64,000 bases of DNA, taken from positions 9,251,307 to 9,315,306 of the forward strand of contig NC_057920.1 in NCBI RefSeq assembly GCF_018873765.1, given 5' to 3'. This document shows positions 27,019 through 37,600 of the stretch, piece after piece. Origin of the DNA: Telopea speciosissima (taxonomy: Eukaryota > Streptophyta > Magnoliopsida > Proteales > Proteaceae). Position 1 is the first letter of the stretch. Every line of letters starts with the position of its first letter. The position numbers and the translations under genes were made by a program. The notes under the pieces were generated by a model. That model made no database searches. It saw only the letters and a program-made list of their open reading frames with translations, and was not told the origin of the DNA.

Positions 27019-27192
27019 TTATTTTATTTTTGGAGACAGGAGGGGTATCCGATTTTAGGCCGACTAAATCTTCCCTGGGCTCGTACATGAATCCCGCGCC
27101 ACGCACGAACCGGGAGCTTCTAGACCCTAGTGAGCCTCAGGTGGGTGACCCCAAGAAATTATGCAGCGGCAAAGGTTTGATCACGAGACCTC
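27019..27192 (-). mobile_element. SINE present only in unit A
   Basis: TGAATATT flanks the 174-bp block at 27011-27018 and 27193-27200. Unit B has the uninterrupted site near 45230. On the minus strand it reads with a B-box-like GTGATCAAACC, then CTTGGGGTCACCCACC, and ends in an A-rich tail. This is the layout of a common plant SINE family. It is 5'-truncated, since no A box is seen. Confidence 0.75.
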
Positions 27193-27385
27193 TGAATATT
27201 AAAATCAATAAGATCGATAATATCTTTAAAGTACGTAGATTTGAAGATTAACAAATTTTTTAAATAGGTATCATGACACTCTGAAGAATCCAAGCAAATT
27301 GGGGAGGCTCGCCAACATGCTACTAAGATGAAACAATAAAACAAAAATATGGATAACCGTTGCTAGTTCAAGATTACATAATGGA

Positions 27386-27409
27386 TTCCAACCAAAAAAA
27401 AAAGAAAAA
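27386..27409 (+). mobile_element. Ultra-short poly(A) insertion, unit A only
   Basis: AGATTACATAATGGA is duplicated at 27371-27385 and 27410-27424 around TTCCAACC plus an A-rich run. Unit B (about 45409-45423) has a single copy and no insert. It is a minimal L1-type insertion. Confidence 0.65.
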
Positions 27410-27436
27410 AGATTACATAATGGATAATTAGGAGAC

Positions 27437-27923
27437 TGTCAATCCTCTTCTCAAGATAACTCTTAAGAGGTAATTTAAGAGATAATAATATGCTTGTCTT
27501 TTCATTCATAAGGACTATTAAATAGGGTTGAATAGTCGTTACATAACTTACAATTCATGGCTCCTTCCACATCTAAATAACTAATCCACTAATGATAGTT
27601 ATCCTAATTAACTCACACTCAATATTAACTCACGCACAACACACACATAATAATTAATAAATATAAAATAATAATTAATATATATATAAATAACCTTATA
27701 ATTAGGTACCTAACAATTCTTTTCCCCTTGAAATTGTCCTTGTCTTCAAGGAAGATGGAGAGTCTTTTCTTCATCTTGTACGTTCGTTGCCGTAGAACAT
27801 AGGAGGATATTCCTGTATAGCACCGCGACAGTGGATGAATCCACCGTCGCGGCTCTGATGTCATTTGATACGTGCAAGATAATTTGAAGATAAAATAAAA
27901 TAAAAAAGAAAATATAGGAAAGG

Positions 27924-27958
<35 letters not shown>

Positions 27959-29899
27959 ATATGGGGTTTTCTAATAATCTGTTTGGCTTTTCATTCATAA
28001 TCACTATTAAATTGGACTGCATAGCCGTTACATGACTTACAACTCATGATTCCTTCCATATCTAAATAACTAACCCACCAACAATGATAGTTATCCTATC
28101 TAACTCACACTCAATATTAACTAATAATAGAATAAATTATATAAATCTTTCCTGTAATTATGCCTAATTCAAGGGATACCCCTGATGCTTTAAAAACTAC
28201 AGTCGACCAAAGAACGTTAGACTCTATTAAGTTGAATAATGAAATGACCCTACTACCCTTATACCTAAAACACTTAAAACATCTAAAACCTTTCTCCTTC
28301 TTTGCTTTGACTTACGCACATACGATTTCACGGTTTGATTTCCTTTGTCTTCCTTCAACACAGAAACATAAAACCCACTCATAAGTAAAGAAAGAAAGCA
28401 CCCAAATGCCGTACAACTTTGCCAACTCTGGATGGATAGAAGACGATGCAATCAGTGACACCAGAGTTAGTAGAATTAGCACAAGATTCTGAAGAAGAAG
28501 AAGAAGAATCAGAAGGATGAAACAGATGAGAAATACGTTCCTCCCGTGAGAATGGAAAGGGTTTCACAGAACCATTCTTCAAATTCCGTTAAGGCACAAC
28601 AAAAGTAAATGTCTCGACTCCTCAAGTTCCCGAAAACGCAACTAAAGTTGTCGATGTCGAAGATTACAGACAGAGAGAACAAGGAGAAGACAGCAATGGG
28701 TCTTCTCCTTCCTTCTCCACCTCTCCAAGTTTTCTCTTCTCTCACTTGAGTGAAAATGAGTGAAATGAGAGTGGAGATCTTCGTCGTTGGCCAGGAGAGT
28801 TGAAAGGGAAGAAATTGATGACGGGGAACTGCCGTATTGGTACGATGATGGTGCAATCCATCGCCCCACCTCCACCCCCAACCCTTGTTCTTCATCCCTT
28901 TCATCCCAATTCACCTCCTGTTCCATGATTCGCAGCATAATCAATAGATAAGGGTTGGGCTTCTTTTTACCCTTTTTCTTTTTCCCTTGCAACTCTGAAA
29001 TCCAGATAGATTTAAAGGTCCAAAGGTGATTTAATGGAACATAGGAAGGGTTTGGGAAGAAGAGATTGAAAAAAAAAAAATAATTCAATTTAGGGTGTGA
29101 ACACGCCATGAACGAGAGAGGGTCGAAGCTCTTTCTCAGAGACCTTTCTCGTCCTCTAGCATGTGACTCCCTTCTCTCCCTCTCCCTCTCTATCTCTAAC
29201 TTTTAAACTGCAATTCAGCTCTTAAACAGTTCAATTATATGGAATCTCCAAATTGAGAAGACATTAACATCAAAGTTTGTTTAGAAATTGAAGAACCGAG
29301 TTTACATTTTTCATAGTTTATTCCCATACTTGGCCTTAATTCATCAACGAATTTCTTATCCAGGTCTTATAGAGATATTGAACTCTTAGGGCATCTGTTC
29401 TTGATTTGCAAATTAGTAGTGATGTGGAAGTAATACAGGCTTTGGAAGATAGGAAATTCACACGAAAATCATGTTAGCATTTCTTTCTTTCTTTTTTTCC
29501 TGTCTAGAGAAGCATTTTTCACAGGGGTGGGTACTGGTGCTTGCAATGATGGCGCTGACAGGGGTTGGGGTTGGGGTTGGGCTGCAAGGGTGGTTGGAGT
29601 CTTACGATGGGCGGTCGCGAAGAAGGAGGAGGAGGTAAGGGTAAACATAAGGGTAAAAGGGTAATGTAACTTTCAGGTAAGGTTAACTTAGTTATTATAA
29701 ATTTATTTCTTCTATGATGTCATCACTTAACAACAATTCAAACGAAGTGGGGTCAAGTGTAACCAAGTTTGTGTAATAGGGGAGTTCTGTGAAGTTTTTG
29801 CAAAAACAGGGGTGTCCCTTAAATTAAGCAGTTACAGGGGACGTCTGTGTAATTTACTCTAGTTAATATAAATAAATAACCGTAATTAGTTACGTAACA
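27437..29899 (-). mobile_element. TRIM-like LTR miniature with a nested Mutator-like element, upstream of ssSPT-A
   Basis: On the minus strand the 5' LTR starts TGTTACGTAAC (29899) and ends GTATCA (27866), followed by a Met-tRNA-type primer site TGACATCAGAGCC (27851-27863). The 3' LTR starts TGTTAGGTACC (27715), preceded by a purine tract AAGGGGAAAAGAA, and ends near 27437. The two LTRs share long matching stretches (27492-27635 against 27980-28125). The internal region is only about 150 bp, so there is no coding capacity. The 5' LTR is split by the element at 28130-29859. A GA microsatellite lies at about 27928-27954. Flanking target duplications do not match. Confidence 0.65.
28130..29859. 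mobile_element. Mutator-like non-autonomous element (about 1.7 kb) nested in the TRIM
   Basis: The left end (GAATAAATTATATAAATC, then CAAGGGATACCCCTG) is matched, inverted, by the right end (GAGTAAATTACACAGACG, then TAAGGGACACCCCTG). The imperfect TIR is over 50 bp. The flanks CTAATAATA and TAGTTAATA are a poor 9-bp match. Minus-strand open frames of 131-155 codons (28509-29109) are Ser/Arg-rich and unlike any family I know. A captured host fragment cannot be excluded. Confidence 0.55.
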
Positions 29900-29904
29900 T
29901 TTTC

Positions 29905-32900
29905 TGCTCTCTCTGTCTCCTCTAGCTTCACTCCACTCCAAGAACTCATTTGATTCACTCATTCAGATTATCTCAAACAGCAAGAAGACAGAGGTACAAG
30001 GGGAGACGAGAAGAATTGAGAGATCGAGACGAAGTCCTGGGTATAGAATTTGTTTCTTGTTCATGTTTCAACTGCTTAGGTGTGTCATGTGTTTTAAAAA
30101 TAATCACCTTTTTGATTAGGTTTTGATTAGGTTTTTCTTGATTTGATATTGCTATTTCTTTGTTTTTATTCATTCAATTCATGCATCATACGAGTAGTAG
30201 GTATGTTTCAGTCAAGTTTTTGATCGAATCTGATCATCTGATCAAAGACAGAAGTAGTAAGAATAGATTCTTGTGGCTGACCTAGTAATTTACCTGTCTT
30301 TGTTTTTGTTTTGGCGTTTGTTACCGTGTTTTTGTTCCACATTTCATCTGTGGTGTTGGTTTGATATTAGAGAAGAACATCACTGGCTGCATTAACCCCT
30401 TTATACTCTGCATACTAGTTTTACTTCTAACATCGAGAGAGGTTGATGCTATGAAAAAAATAGCTTTGGAGAGAGTGAGCAATGAAAATCTTGCAAATAG
30501 TTTCTCTCTCTTGTTTGTGCTTGTTGTGGAGTTTATTTTTTCGTATCAATTATGAATTTCTGACAGCAACGGGTATTAAATGGTCATCAATTTTTACTAG
30601 CACTTCTGATGGCCATTTTCTCTTTTTTTCTTTCTTTTTATTTTCTGTAAATTTGCAAAATATTAAAATGTCATTAACAATATTCGTAAAATGGATGAAT
30701 ACCTGCTTGACAGAGTAATTTTTTTAATATTTGTGTTCCTTAGGCATCTAATGTAATGGAATATGGCCCTAGCTGTCATCATGTCAAGGAATTGCAAAAT
30801 CATATTTTGTATATAAGTCTCCATGTTGTCATTGCCGACCCCATTTAGTTGGGATAAGGCTGAGTTGCTGTTTTTGTTGTTGTAGTCTCCATGTTGTCAT
30901 TATCTATTTTATTTATTTTAACACATGTTGCTTCTTTAAAATCAATTAGGAGTAAACATAAGTTTTCACTTCTATTTCCTCAAGCATGTTCTATTCAATA
31001 GAGACCTCAAGCATGTGCCCTTCAACATAGACCTATAGCTACTCATGAAGGAAATGATGAAATTAGAAAGTAGAGGTGCATTAAATGTATGTTTTGATAG
31101 ACTGGAATCACATGATGAACAAAACATGTTTGATTTATTATTGGTTTTTCCCCCATGTGATGTTTATGTGGTATTGTATGACAGATCCATTGTGTAAAAA
31201 GTATAAGTAAATAATTGAACCATGGACACTAGATTTTAACCTGTCTATGTCACGTGAGCTGAATTAGTGGCTTATTGCTTTGTACTGAATCTGTATTTTA
31301 GGTTTGTGACCTTTAAAAATCTATAAAGGAATGTAGTTACCTAAAATTTTAGTTTTCATCAGCAATATATTTCTTTATGCGAGGATTTGTTGTTTTCTTT
31401 TTTGACACACTATATATATATATAGTGCATATTAGCACTATAAAATCATTGTTGCATCTACATCCATTTCCAATTTAAATGTAGCTTATTTAACAAAGAA
31501 GGCTGTAAACATCGTTTTTAGAGGAGTAGATTTATTATGTGAATGAAAACCGGAAGGCCAATAGATCTCATGCAGCAAAAAAATACATCAAAAGATATAG
31601 CACGAATACGTGTAACTTTTTTGTTTGTTTGTTTGTTTTTCTTTCTTTCTAGTCATCGATCTCTATGTGTTTGGTCCCTCTTTCTTTTCCGGTTTTCTTG
31701 TCTAGGATTGTGGATTCCTCATGTTTGTAGGTTTTTTCTCTTATAACAGTTCATTAACATTTTATGTGATCTATATGTTTATTTCTAGGTTTCAAGCCAT
31801 GAACTGGATTCAACGCATGATCTACATGTACAATGTTACTTTTGGAATGTACGTGTTGGATAGGTGGGAGCGTTACTTATTTAGTATCCTTCAATATTAA
31901 AATTTCTTTTTAATTAGTTATTTAAGGTTTATAATTGCTCAATTGAGTCTAGTATTCGGATAGAGAGCACCAAAATTTGATATTTGAATCTTCATAGTTA
32001 AAATAAGAGCTATATCTAACTCTTTATTATTTCCTCCCTTTCCATTACTTTTTTTCTGGGAATTTATTATCAACTTTATTGTTTGTCTTTTGTGTTCAAC
32101 ATAAATTGGTGATATTGAATGGATTGGGGAATCACAAAGTGTCTATGGTTGAGGATTATCCTTTTAACACCTGCAGAATAGCTTGGGTCGTAGAAAATTA
32201 GGACAATTAGGGTTCAAACTTGCAATTTGAAGAAAGATTTTGATTGGGAGATAACAATACATTGAATTTGATAATATAGAGAATTAAAGAGATCAAAGAA
32301 ATTGAATAAAAGCTATGACTGCTCTATTGCCATTCTGGAATTCCGAAATAGAGTAATTGAAATCAGTAATGAGGGTTTTAATGAGGATTTGGCTATAAAA
32401 GGGGGAAAAAAAAGGGTTTTGTTTGGGTTCTGCGGCATAGGATGGTGAAATTGGATATGGATTTCTCCAATTGTTTGAATCATTACAAGAAGGTTGCAGA
32501 TTTTAATGTCTGCTAAGGTTAGGTTATGGATGGGGGAAACTGGAGAGTAAGGGGTTCATGAGAACAGGATTGAAGAAGAGGAAAAACAGCAGAACTGTCT
32601 ACAGGAAGCACAGAACAGTACAAGGGAAATAGAGGATAGCAGTACTAAGTTCTAGAACAGTATGAGAAGAGTGGGTGATGTGAGGGTTGGTGTAGAGACA
32701 GAATAGGAGAATTAGAAAACACATTAAAGATGTGAAGAAGGAATTACAGAATATTTTAGAGAGAAGAAAAGAAGTACATGTTCAGGGCAGTTCTCTGAAA
32801 TCCTCCTTCATAGAACCCAATTTGTTCACATGGGGAGAGCAGAAATATATAACATGATCCAAACACAATGAGGCCCACCTTTTAATAACTCACAGCTTAC

Positions 32901-33353
32901 ACAAGCTCAGACTTAACCCTAAGTGAAACTAAACCCCTTATATGATTAAACTCACGTTAATGGCCCACTCTTATTGAAAAACACAAAAAGGATCCCTCAT
33001 AATGAAATTGAACACGACCGCATAGCTGGAATTTAGCAAGGCAACCCTAAACTGTTGCATCATTTTGAGGTCTTAATTTGGATTTTTTATAACTTATAAA
33101 AAATATCATGCACAAGATATCTGAGAGAAATTGTAGGTTTTAAGGGCTAATGTCATGAATGACTCATCATTTCTGGTCACCAACAATTGTCTAAGAATAA
33201 AACCTTTTTTTTGTTGTTGGGGGAGGGGGATTGGGGATTTGATGTTATTATGGTTGTGAGCTCTTAACTACTGTAGATTTATTGGTGATCGTCCTGCTAT
33301 GGTTTGTTTTCTACAATGGATCACGATCCGCAGCTGAGTTCTACAGAAGGTAA
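29905..33353 (+). CDS. Small subunit of serine palmitoyltransferase (ssSPT), copy A
   Basis: A noncoding 5' exon (about 29905-30040, donor GTATAG) is followed by exon 2 (31789-31883, ATG at 31799) and exon 3 (33277 to the TAA at 33351-33353). Coding parts 31799-31883 and 33277-33353 give 53 aa starting MNWIQRMIYMYNVTFG, then WERYLFNLLVIVLLWFVFYN and GSRSAAEFYRR. Plant ssSPTs are tiny ER membrane proteins of about this size with one transmembrane segment (here about residues 29-42). They bind LCB1/LCB2 and raise the rate of the first step of sphingolipid synthesis. Residue 7 is Met where the family and copy B have Lys, and residue 22 is Arg where Trp is usual. AG|GTAATA at 33348-33355 could act as a donor, with a conserved acceptor at 33826 giving a one-residue-longer end. 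The upstream promoter region differs from copy B. Confidence 0.85.
30816..30901 (+). mobile_element. 50-bp RTE LINE tail insertion with 18-bp target duplication
   Basis: AGTCTCCATGTTGTCATT occurs at 30816-30833 and 30884-30901. The 50 bp between is the conserved RTE 3' end (CCCATTTAGTTGGGATAAGG, then GTTG repeats). The same insert is in unit B near 46997-47063, but with the right duplication deleted, so it predates the 15-kb duplication. Confidence 0.8.
31978..32798. other. About 800-bp stretch in ssSPT-A intron 2 absent from copy B
   Basis: Unit B passes from CACCAAAATTTG directly to TCTCAGAAATCCTCC (about 48110-48135), whereas unit A carries about 800 extra bases. I see no coding sequence, LTR ends or target duplication, so a deletion in B is as likely as an insertion in A. 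Confidence 0.6.
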
Positions 33354-34179
33354 TATTTTACTCCTTTTTCCCTTGTTAGATTCCTTGAGGTCAGTTTACA
33401 TATTTCCTTTTCGGGTTTTATGGCTACAACTATTAATTTCATGGAGTCATTTTCAGTTTAGGATTTTGAAATGCGAGTCCATGGGTTTGATGAAGCTTGT
33501 ATCATTCTATTTGACTTCTGGATTTCCACTAATGGCAAGATTTCTTTACTTGGACAAACACATTAGATCTCATTAGAAGTCCATTTGGGAGAATATTTTT
33601 CCCCCCGTGAAGTCACTCTTGTGCTTGGATGATTTAAATGTAAAAAAGATGGTGTTGAATGCTTTAGAATGATTAGGAGAATGAGGTGGGCATTTAGGTA
33701 TGCATGTTCTTTGCTAAATCAAGTAAGAAAACTTTGAGTCCTTATAAATAATTTCTTTCTGCTCAATGAGAACTGGGATCGTTGTTTCCTTGGTCAAAGT
33801 TGGTGTCCTGTCTTTTCTTATGACAGGAATTGACCACCCATCAGCGACACGTTATTCCAAGAAATTAAAAGCAAACATCTGTGGACCTCTAAGGATGTTG
33901 GATGGTACTGATTGTTGTTCAATATCCCACTTATAAGTAACAAAGGTTGATGCTTCTATTTGGGAGTTGAGTTATGAATGAGAAAAATAACGAGTTACTG
34001 AACTAGGAATGAATATCTAAAACACTTAATGGCATAAGCCTTGAAAAGGATGCTGTTGTGTAATTGAGTTTGAACTTCCATATCCTTGTTTTGTGGCAAA
34101 TGGAAACCAAAAAATCGGTATTGTTCGGATGAGATTACATATTTACATTGATGCTAATGTCAGCAATGAGCTCAACAAC

Positions 34180-34311
34180 TCAATATAACCATGGCCTATT
34201 AGTTGGTGAAATTGTCAACTGATAGGTAATGAGCTCAACAACTAAATATGACCATGGCCTATTAGTTGGTGAAATTGTCAACAATGAGCTCAACCACTAA
34301 ATATAACCACT
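34180..34311. repeat. Short direct repeats at the duplication junction
   Basis: GAGCTCAACAACT, then CCATGGCCTATTAGTTGGTG and AAATTGTCAAC, occur about two and a half times before the junction at 34311. Unit B has one copy near 49505-49557. The repeat may have helped form the breakpoint or may record slippage during repair. Confidence 0.65.
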
Positions 34312-34643
34312 CCTCTCCTTATGGTACACCTCCGTGCTTGAATATTATGTTGCTATTAGAAATTTCGCTGAACAACTTTTGAGCATTATATTATTTTAGA
34401 GAATACCATGTAGCTGTATTTTCCAAATATGCATTTTTGAAAATCTCAAGGCGTATGTCTATACGTATGAAGTTTTTGGATCGTAGTATGTAAGTAGATT
34501 TGATTGGTTTGACTTTGCCATTCTAGTTCCTTATCTTCTTCCTTTAATATTTTTTTTTAATCATTCCTTGTATCCTAGTCTGTTGACTAGTCAAATGCTA
34601 TGTTAATGCTTTTTATGATTTATTGTTTAAATATATCTTGCAG

Positions 34644-37600
34644 GCGTAGAGACTATGATCGAGATCGAGAAGGGCGGAATCAGCATAGATCTGAATCTCG
34701 CTCAAAGGGTAGATCTCATCATAGATCAAGATCTGGTTCTCCATCTCGATCCTGGTCAAGATCAAAGAGGTAACCTTACATGTCACAGTTCATTTCACTG
34801 TTGATTCAGGTTGAGCATGGATCTATGCCTCTTTGTTACCCAATTTAGTGTATGTTATTCTATAAGCTTTGTACTTTGTATCCAACCTTCACTGATTTGT
34901 AGTGGTTCAGCAATCGTGACTATTGTGACACCCGGGGCCCCATTGTTGACATCTTTGCACTGGTTTCCATGATAAACTAGTCTGTGTTACACTACGTCTT
35001 AGCAGCTGTGTTGATTGAGAAATACATTAGCTAATTTAGTTGAGCTCCTGGAGAGAGTTTGTATGCATGCACTTGTCATTATTTCCTTTACCATTTCTTC
35101 TGATAAAGACTCCCATTGTAACTGTTCGAGGTTGGTATAATTTTACCTCTGGTTAATCTATTTAAAACTCTGCCAGCCATTTGCCTTTTCTAGCCTAATG
35201 TTTCTCCCATCTCGTGGTCCACTCATGGTTTGAGTTTTGCATTAGTGCATAGTTCAGCTTCAAATCCTCTTACTACTCCTTCTTGAACGCATTTTGTCCG
35301 GTTCGGTCCACTTACTGATGGTCTATCTGTCTGGTTTGAAGGAGGACTTGTGGTCCTGTTGTCCGGAAAAATAATACATACTTGATGGTCTATCGATCAG
35401 TCATTAGATTTCAAAACACCTCTGGTCCTTGAAATAATACTCATTTCAGGCAGTGCAGACTGTTGACCGGATAGTTTGACTATGGTTTGACTTACCATCC
35501 AGTAGTCCAAAAACTTTGTTTTGGGGTTGTGTGCAGTATGTGTGTGGGTGTGGGGGGGGGATGAGTATGTCTGATGCATTTGAAGGATAAAGTGATATAT
35601 TTTGTTAGGACCAACACCTATGATATTAAGTTTAAATTGTAATAATTATCTATGTATCTTAGTAGTCTTCCTAATGTAGTCCTAGGTAGGAGTAATCCCA
35701 CTAGGAACCAGGGTAATAGGATCTCTTAACAAGGCTGGCCGATTGGGACAGCTTAGGCTAATTAGGGCAGAATTAGGGTTATAAATAGGGTTTCGACTTA
35801 GGGTTTTTTTGGTAATGATTTGCAGAATTTTATGAGTCTAATGGTATAAGTTGGATCAAATTTGGTTGAGGTTGGAATTCTAGGGTTTTGGGTAGGATGC
35901 CTTATGAAAATGGACTGTTTGTAAGATCTAGGGTTTAGGGGCAGATTTTAGGAAAGAGGTTTATAGGGTATTAATGGGCAGGTCTAGGGGGTTATTTTGG
36001 TATAAAGAAGTTAGGGTTTGGATGAGTTACAAAATTCTGCAATTTAGGGCAGAATTGGATTTAGGGTTTTAGGGTTCTAATGGATCTATGGATTAATGGA
36101 AGGGGTGATAATAGGAGTAGATGGAGCTTAGGTTAGAGGATTAGAAGAAGAAGGTTAAATGCTGAATTAATAAACTACTTACTTGGAAGATTAAATCTTC
36201 AATGGTAGCAGCTTTGAAGAACTAGAAGAAGGACCTCCCGATCTACAAGATGCAAGGAGTCGGAGTCCACCAATCCCTTCACCTTGATATTACCCACAAG
36301 GTAGCCTTGATATTACTCACAAGGTTCACTTAACAGAGCAGAGCAGCAGCTATGGCAGCAAACAAAAGCTTTTTCATTAATCAAATTCGTGTCCAATGTT
36401 GGCCTCCCTTACAAACTTATATAGAAGACTCAAAAATAGACTTAGACACTAAAAAGGAATGGCCTAACCTTAGCCTTAACCTATTAGGCAACTTAAACTG
36501 ACTAGGAAACTCAAATAGACTCAAAATAGAGTCCTAATGACTTAAAACAACTTAAACTACTTAAAATAAAGAAGATTCCCTAGCAGCCAATAGGATATAA
36601 GAACCTCTTAGCCAATAGGATCACTTCACTTAAATTAAACCAATTGAACCAATTGGATGCAACCAATTTAAACCGGTTCAATTAAAAACACAAAATAAAA
36701 ACTAAGTATTGGGCTAAGCCCGTATGCAACCTATATACCCCTATTTCAGGCCCACTAAAGTGGCCTAATACATAGAAAACCCTTGGGAACAAAGGCCCAA
36801 CATATATATATCCCAACCTTACACTTATTCCCAATGAAACAAGCCCTATTTGATGATGAATCTGCATCACTTCCGTTCATCGTTATGGTAATCAAAACTC
36901 TTTTCTGGATTAACTAGATAATTTAACTTGTCATTGAAGCAAACGGATTAGTGGTTTTGACATGACACCTCCAACAACTGCATTGATGCCAGGAGCTGCT
37001 GCCGCCGCCGCCGCTGCTGCAGGTGCATGGTCTTTCTTTTCTAACTTATGCCTTTGTTTCACTGCCTATCTATTTCTTTCCTTTAGCTTGGAGAGTCGTA
37101 TCAAGTTGCTTGGTATCGGTTGGTAAGCCATATTCATTTGCTTTTACATTGATAGTTGTAGCAAGTCCAGGCTGCCATCTCTTGATTGGGGTCTGTTGTT
37201 TTATTTATTTATTTATATTCATGAACTAATTCTGAAACTGAATGGTTTTGGGTTGGTTCTTGTTTTTGGTGTTTGTTTCTATGTTTATGTTTTGTTGTAA
37301 GAAGGCAATGTTGGGCTACTTGTCCCACTGTGCTGCCAATGGGCGTGAGCCGACTTCTGTAGCTTTTATGTACAAGGAGGTAATGTAGCTCTAAATAGGA
37401 GAAGGATCCTATTAGAGGCCAAGCAATAGGATCTAAAAGGGGCTGCTGGTTTGATGGGAAGAATAGGTAAACTAGGGCAGAATTAGGGTTAGGATTAGGG
37501 ATTTGAGCTAGGGTTCTATTTAGTAATGGTGTGCAGGTCAAAAGGAAGCTAATGGGATAGGTTTTGAATAGGTTCAAACAAAAATTTAAAATTCTGAAAT

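Larger units (their letters stand above)
24382..27436. other. 3' flank of U2AF65 copy 1; no gene seen
   Basis: This holds the U2AF65 3' UTR region, the minisatellite, a fold-back MITE, a GC-richer MITE-like block (about 26100-26345, with GCGCGAAATGATCATC and CATGCACACAAGGACA) and a SINE. Small open frames here are low-complexity or lie inside repeats. It is collinear with 42645-45430 of unit B. Confidence 0.6.
19016..34311 (+). repeat. Tandem segmental duplication, unit A
   Basis: The sequence starting CCTCTCCTTATGGTACACC at 19016, inside U2AF65 intron 2, recurs at 34312. From there homology is collinear through U2AF65 exons 3-13, its 3' flank and the whole ssSPT gene. Unit A ends at 34311 in a short repeat containing CTCAACCACTAAATATAACC. 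Exon sequences differ by only scattered bases between units, and most length differences are mobile-element insertions. Confidence 0.93.

Noticed and set aside
28509-29109. Minus-strand open frames of 131 and 155 codons as a gene
   Set aside because: They overlap in different frames inside a TIR-bounded element, show no recognisable domain and have no counterpart in unit B.
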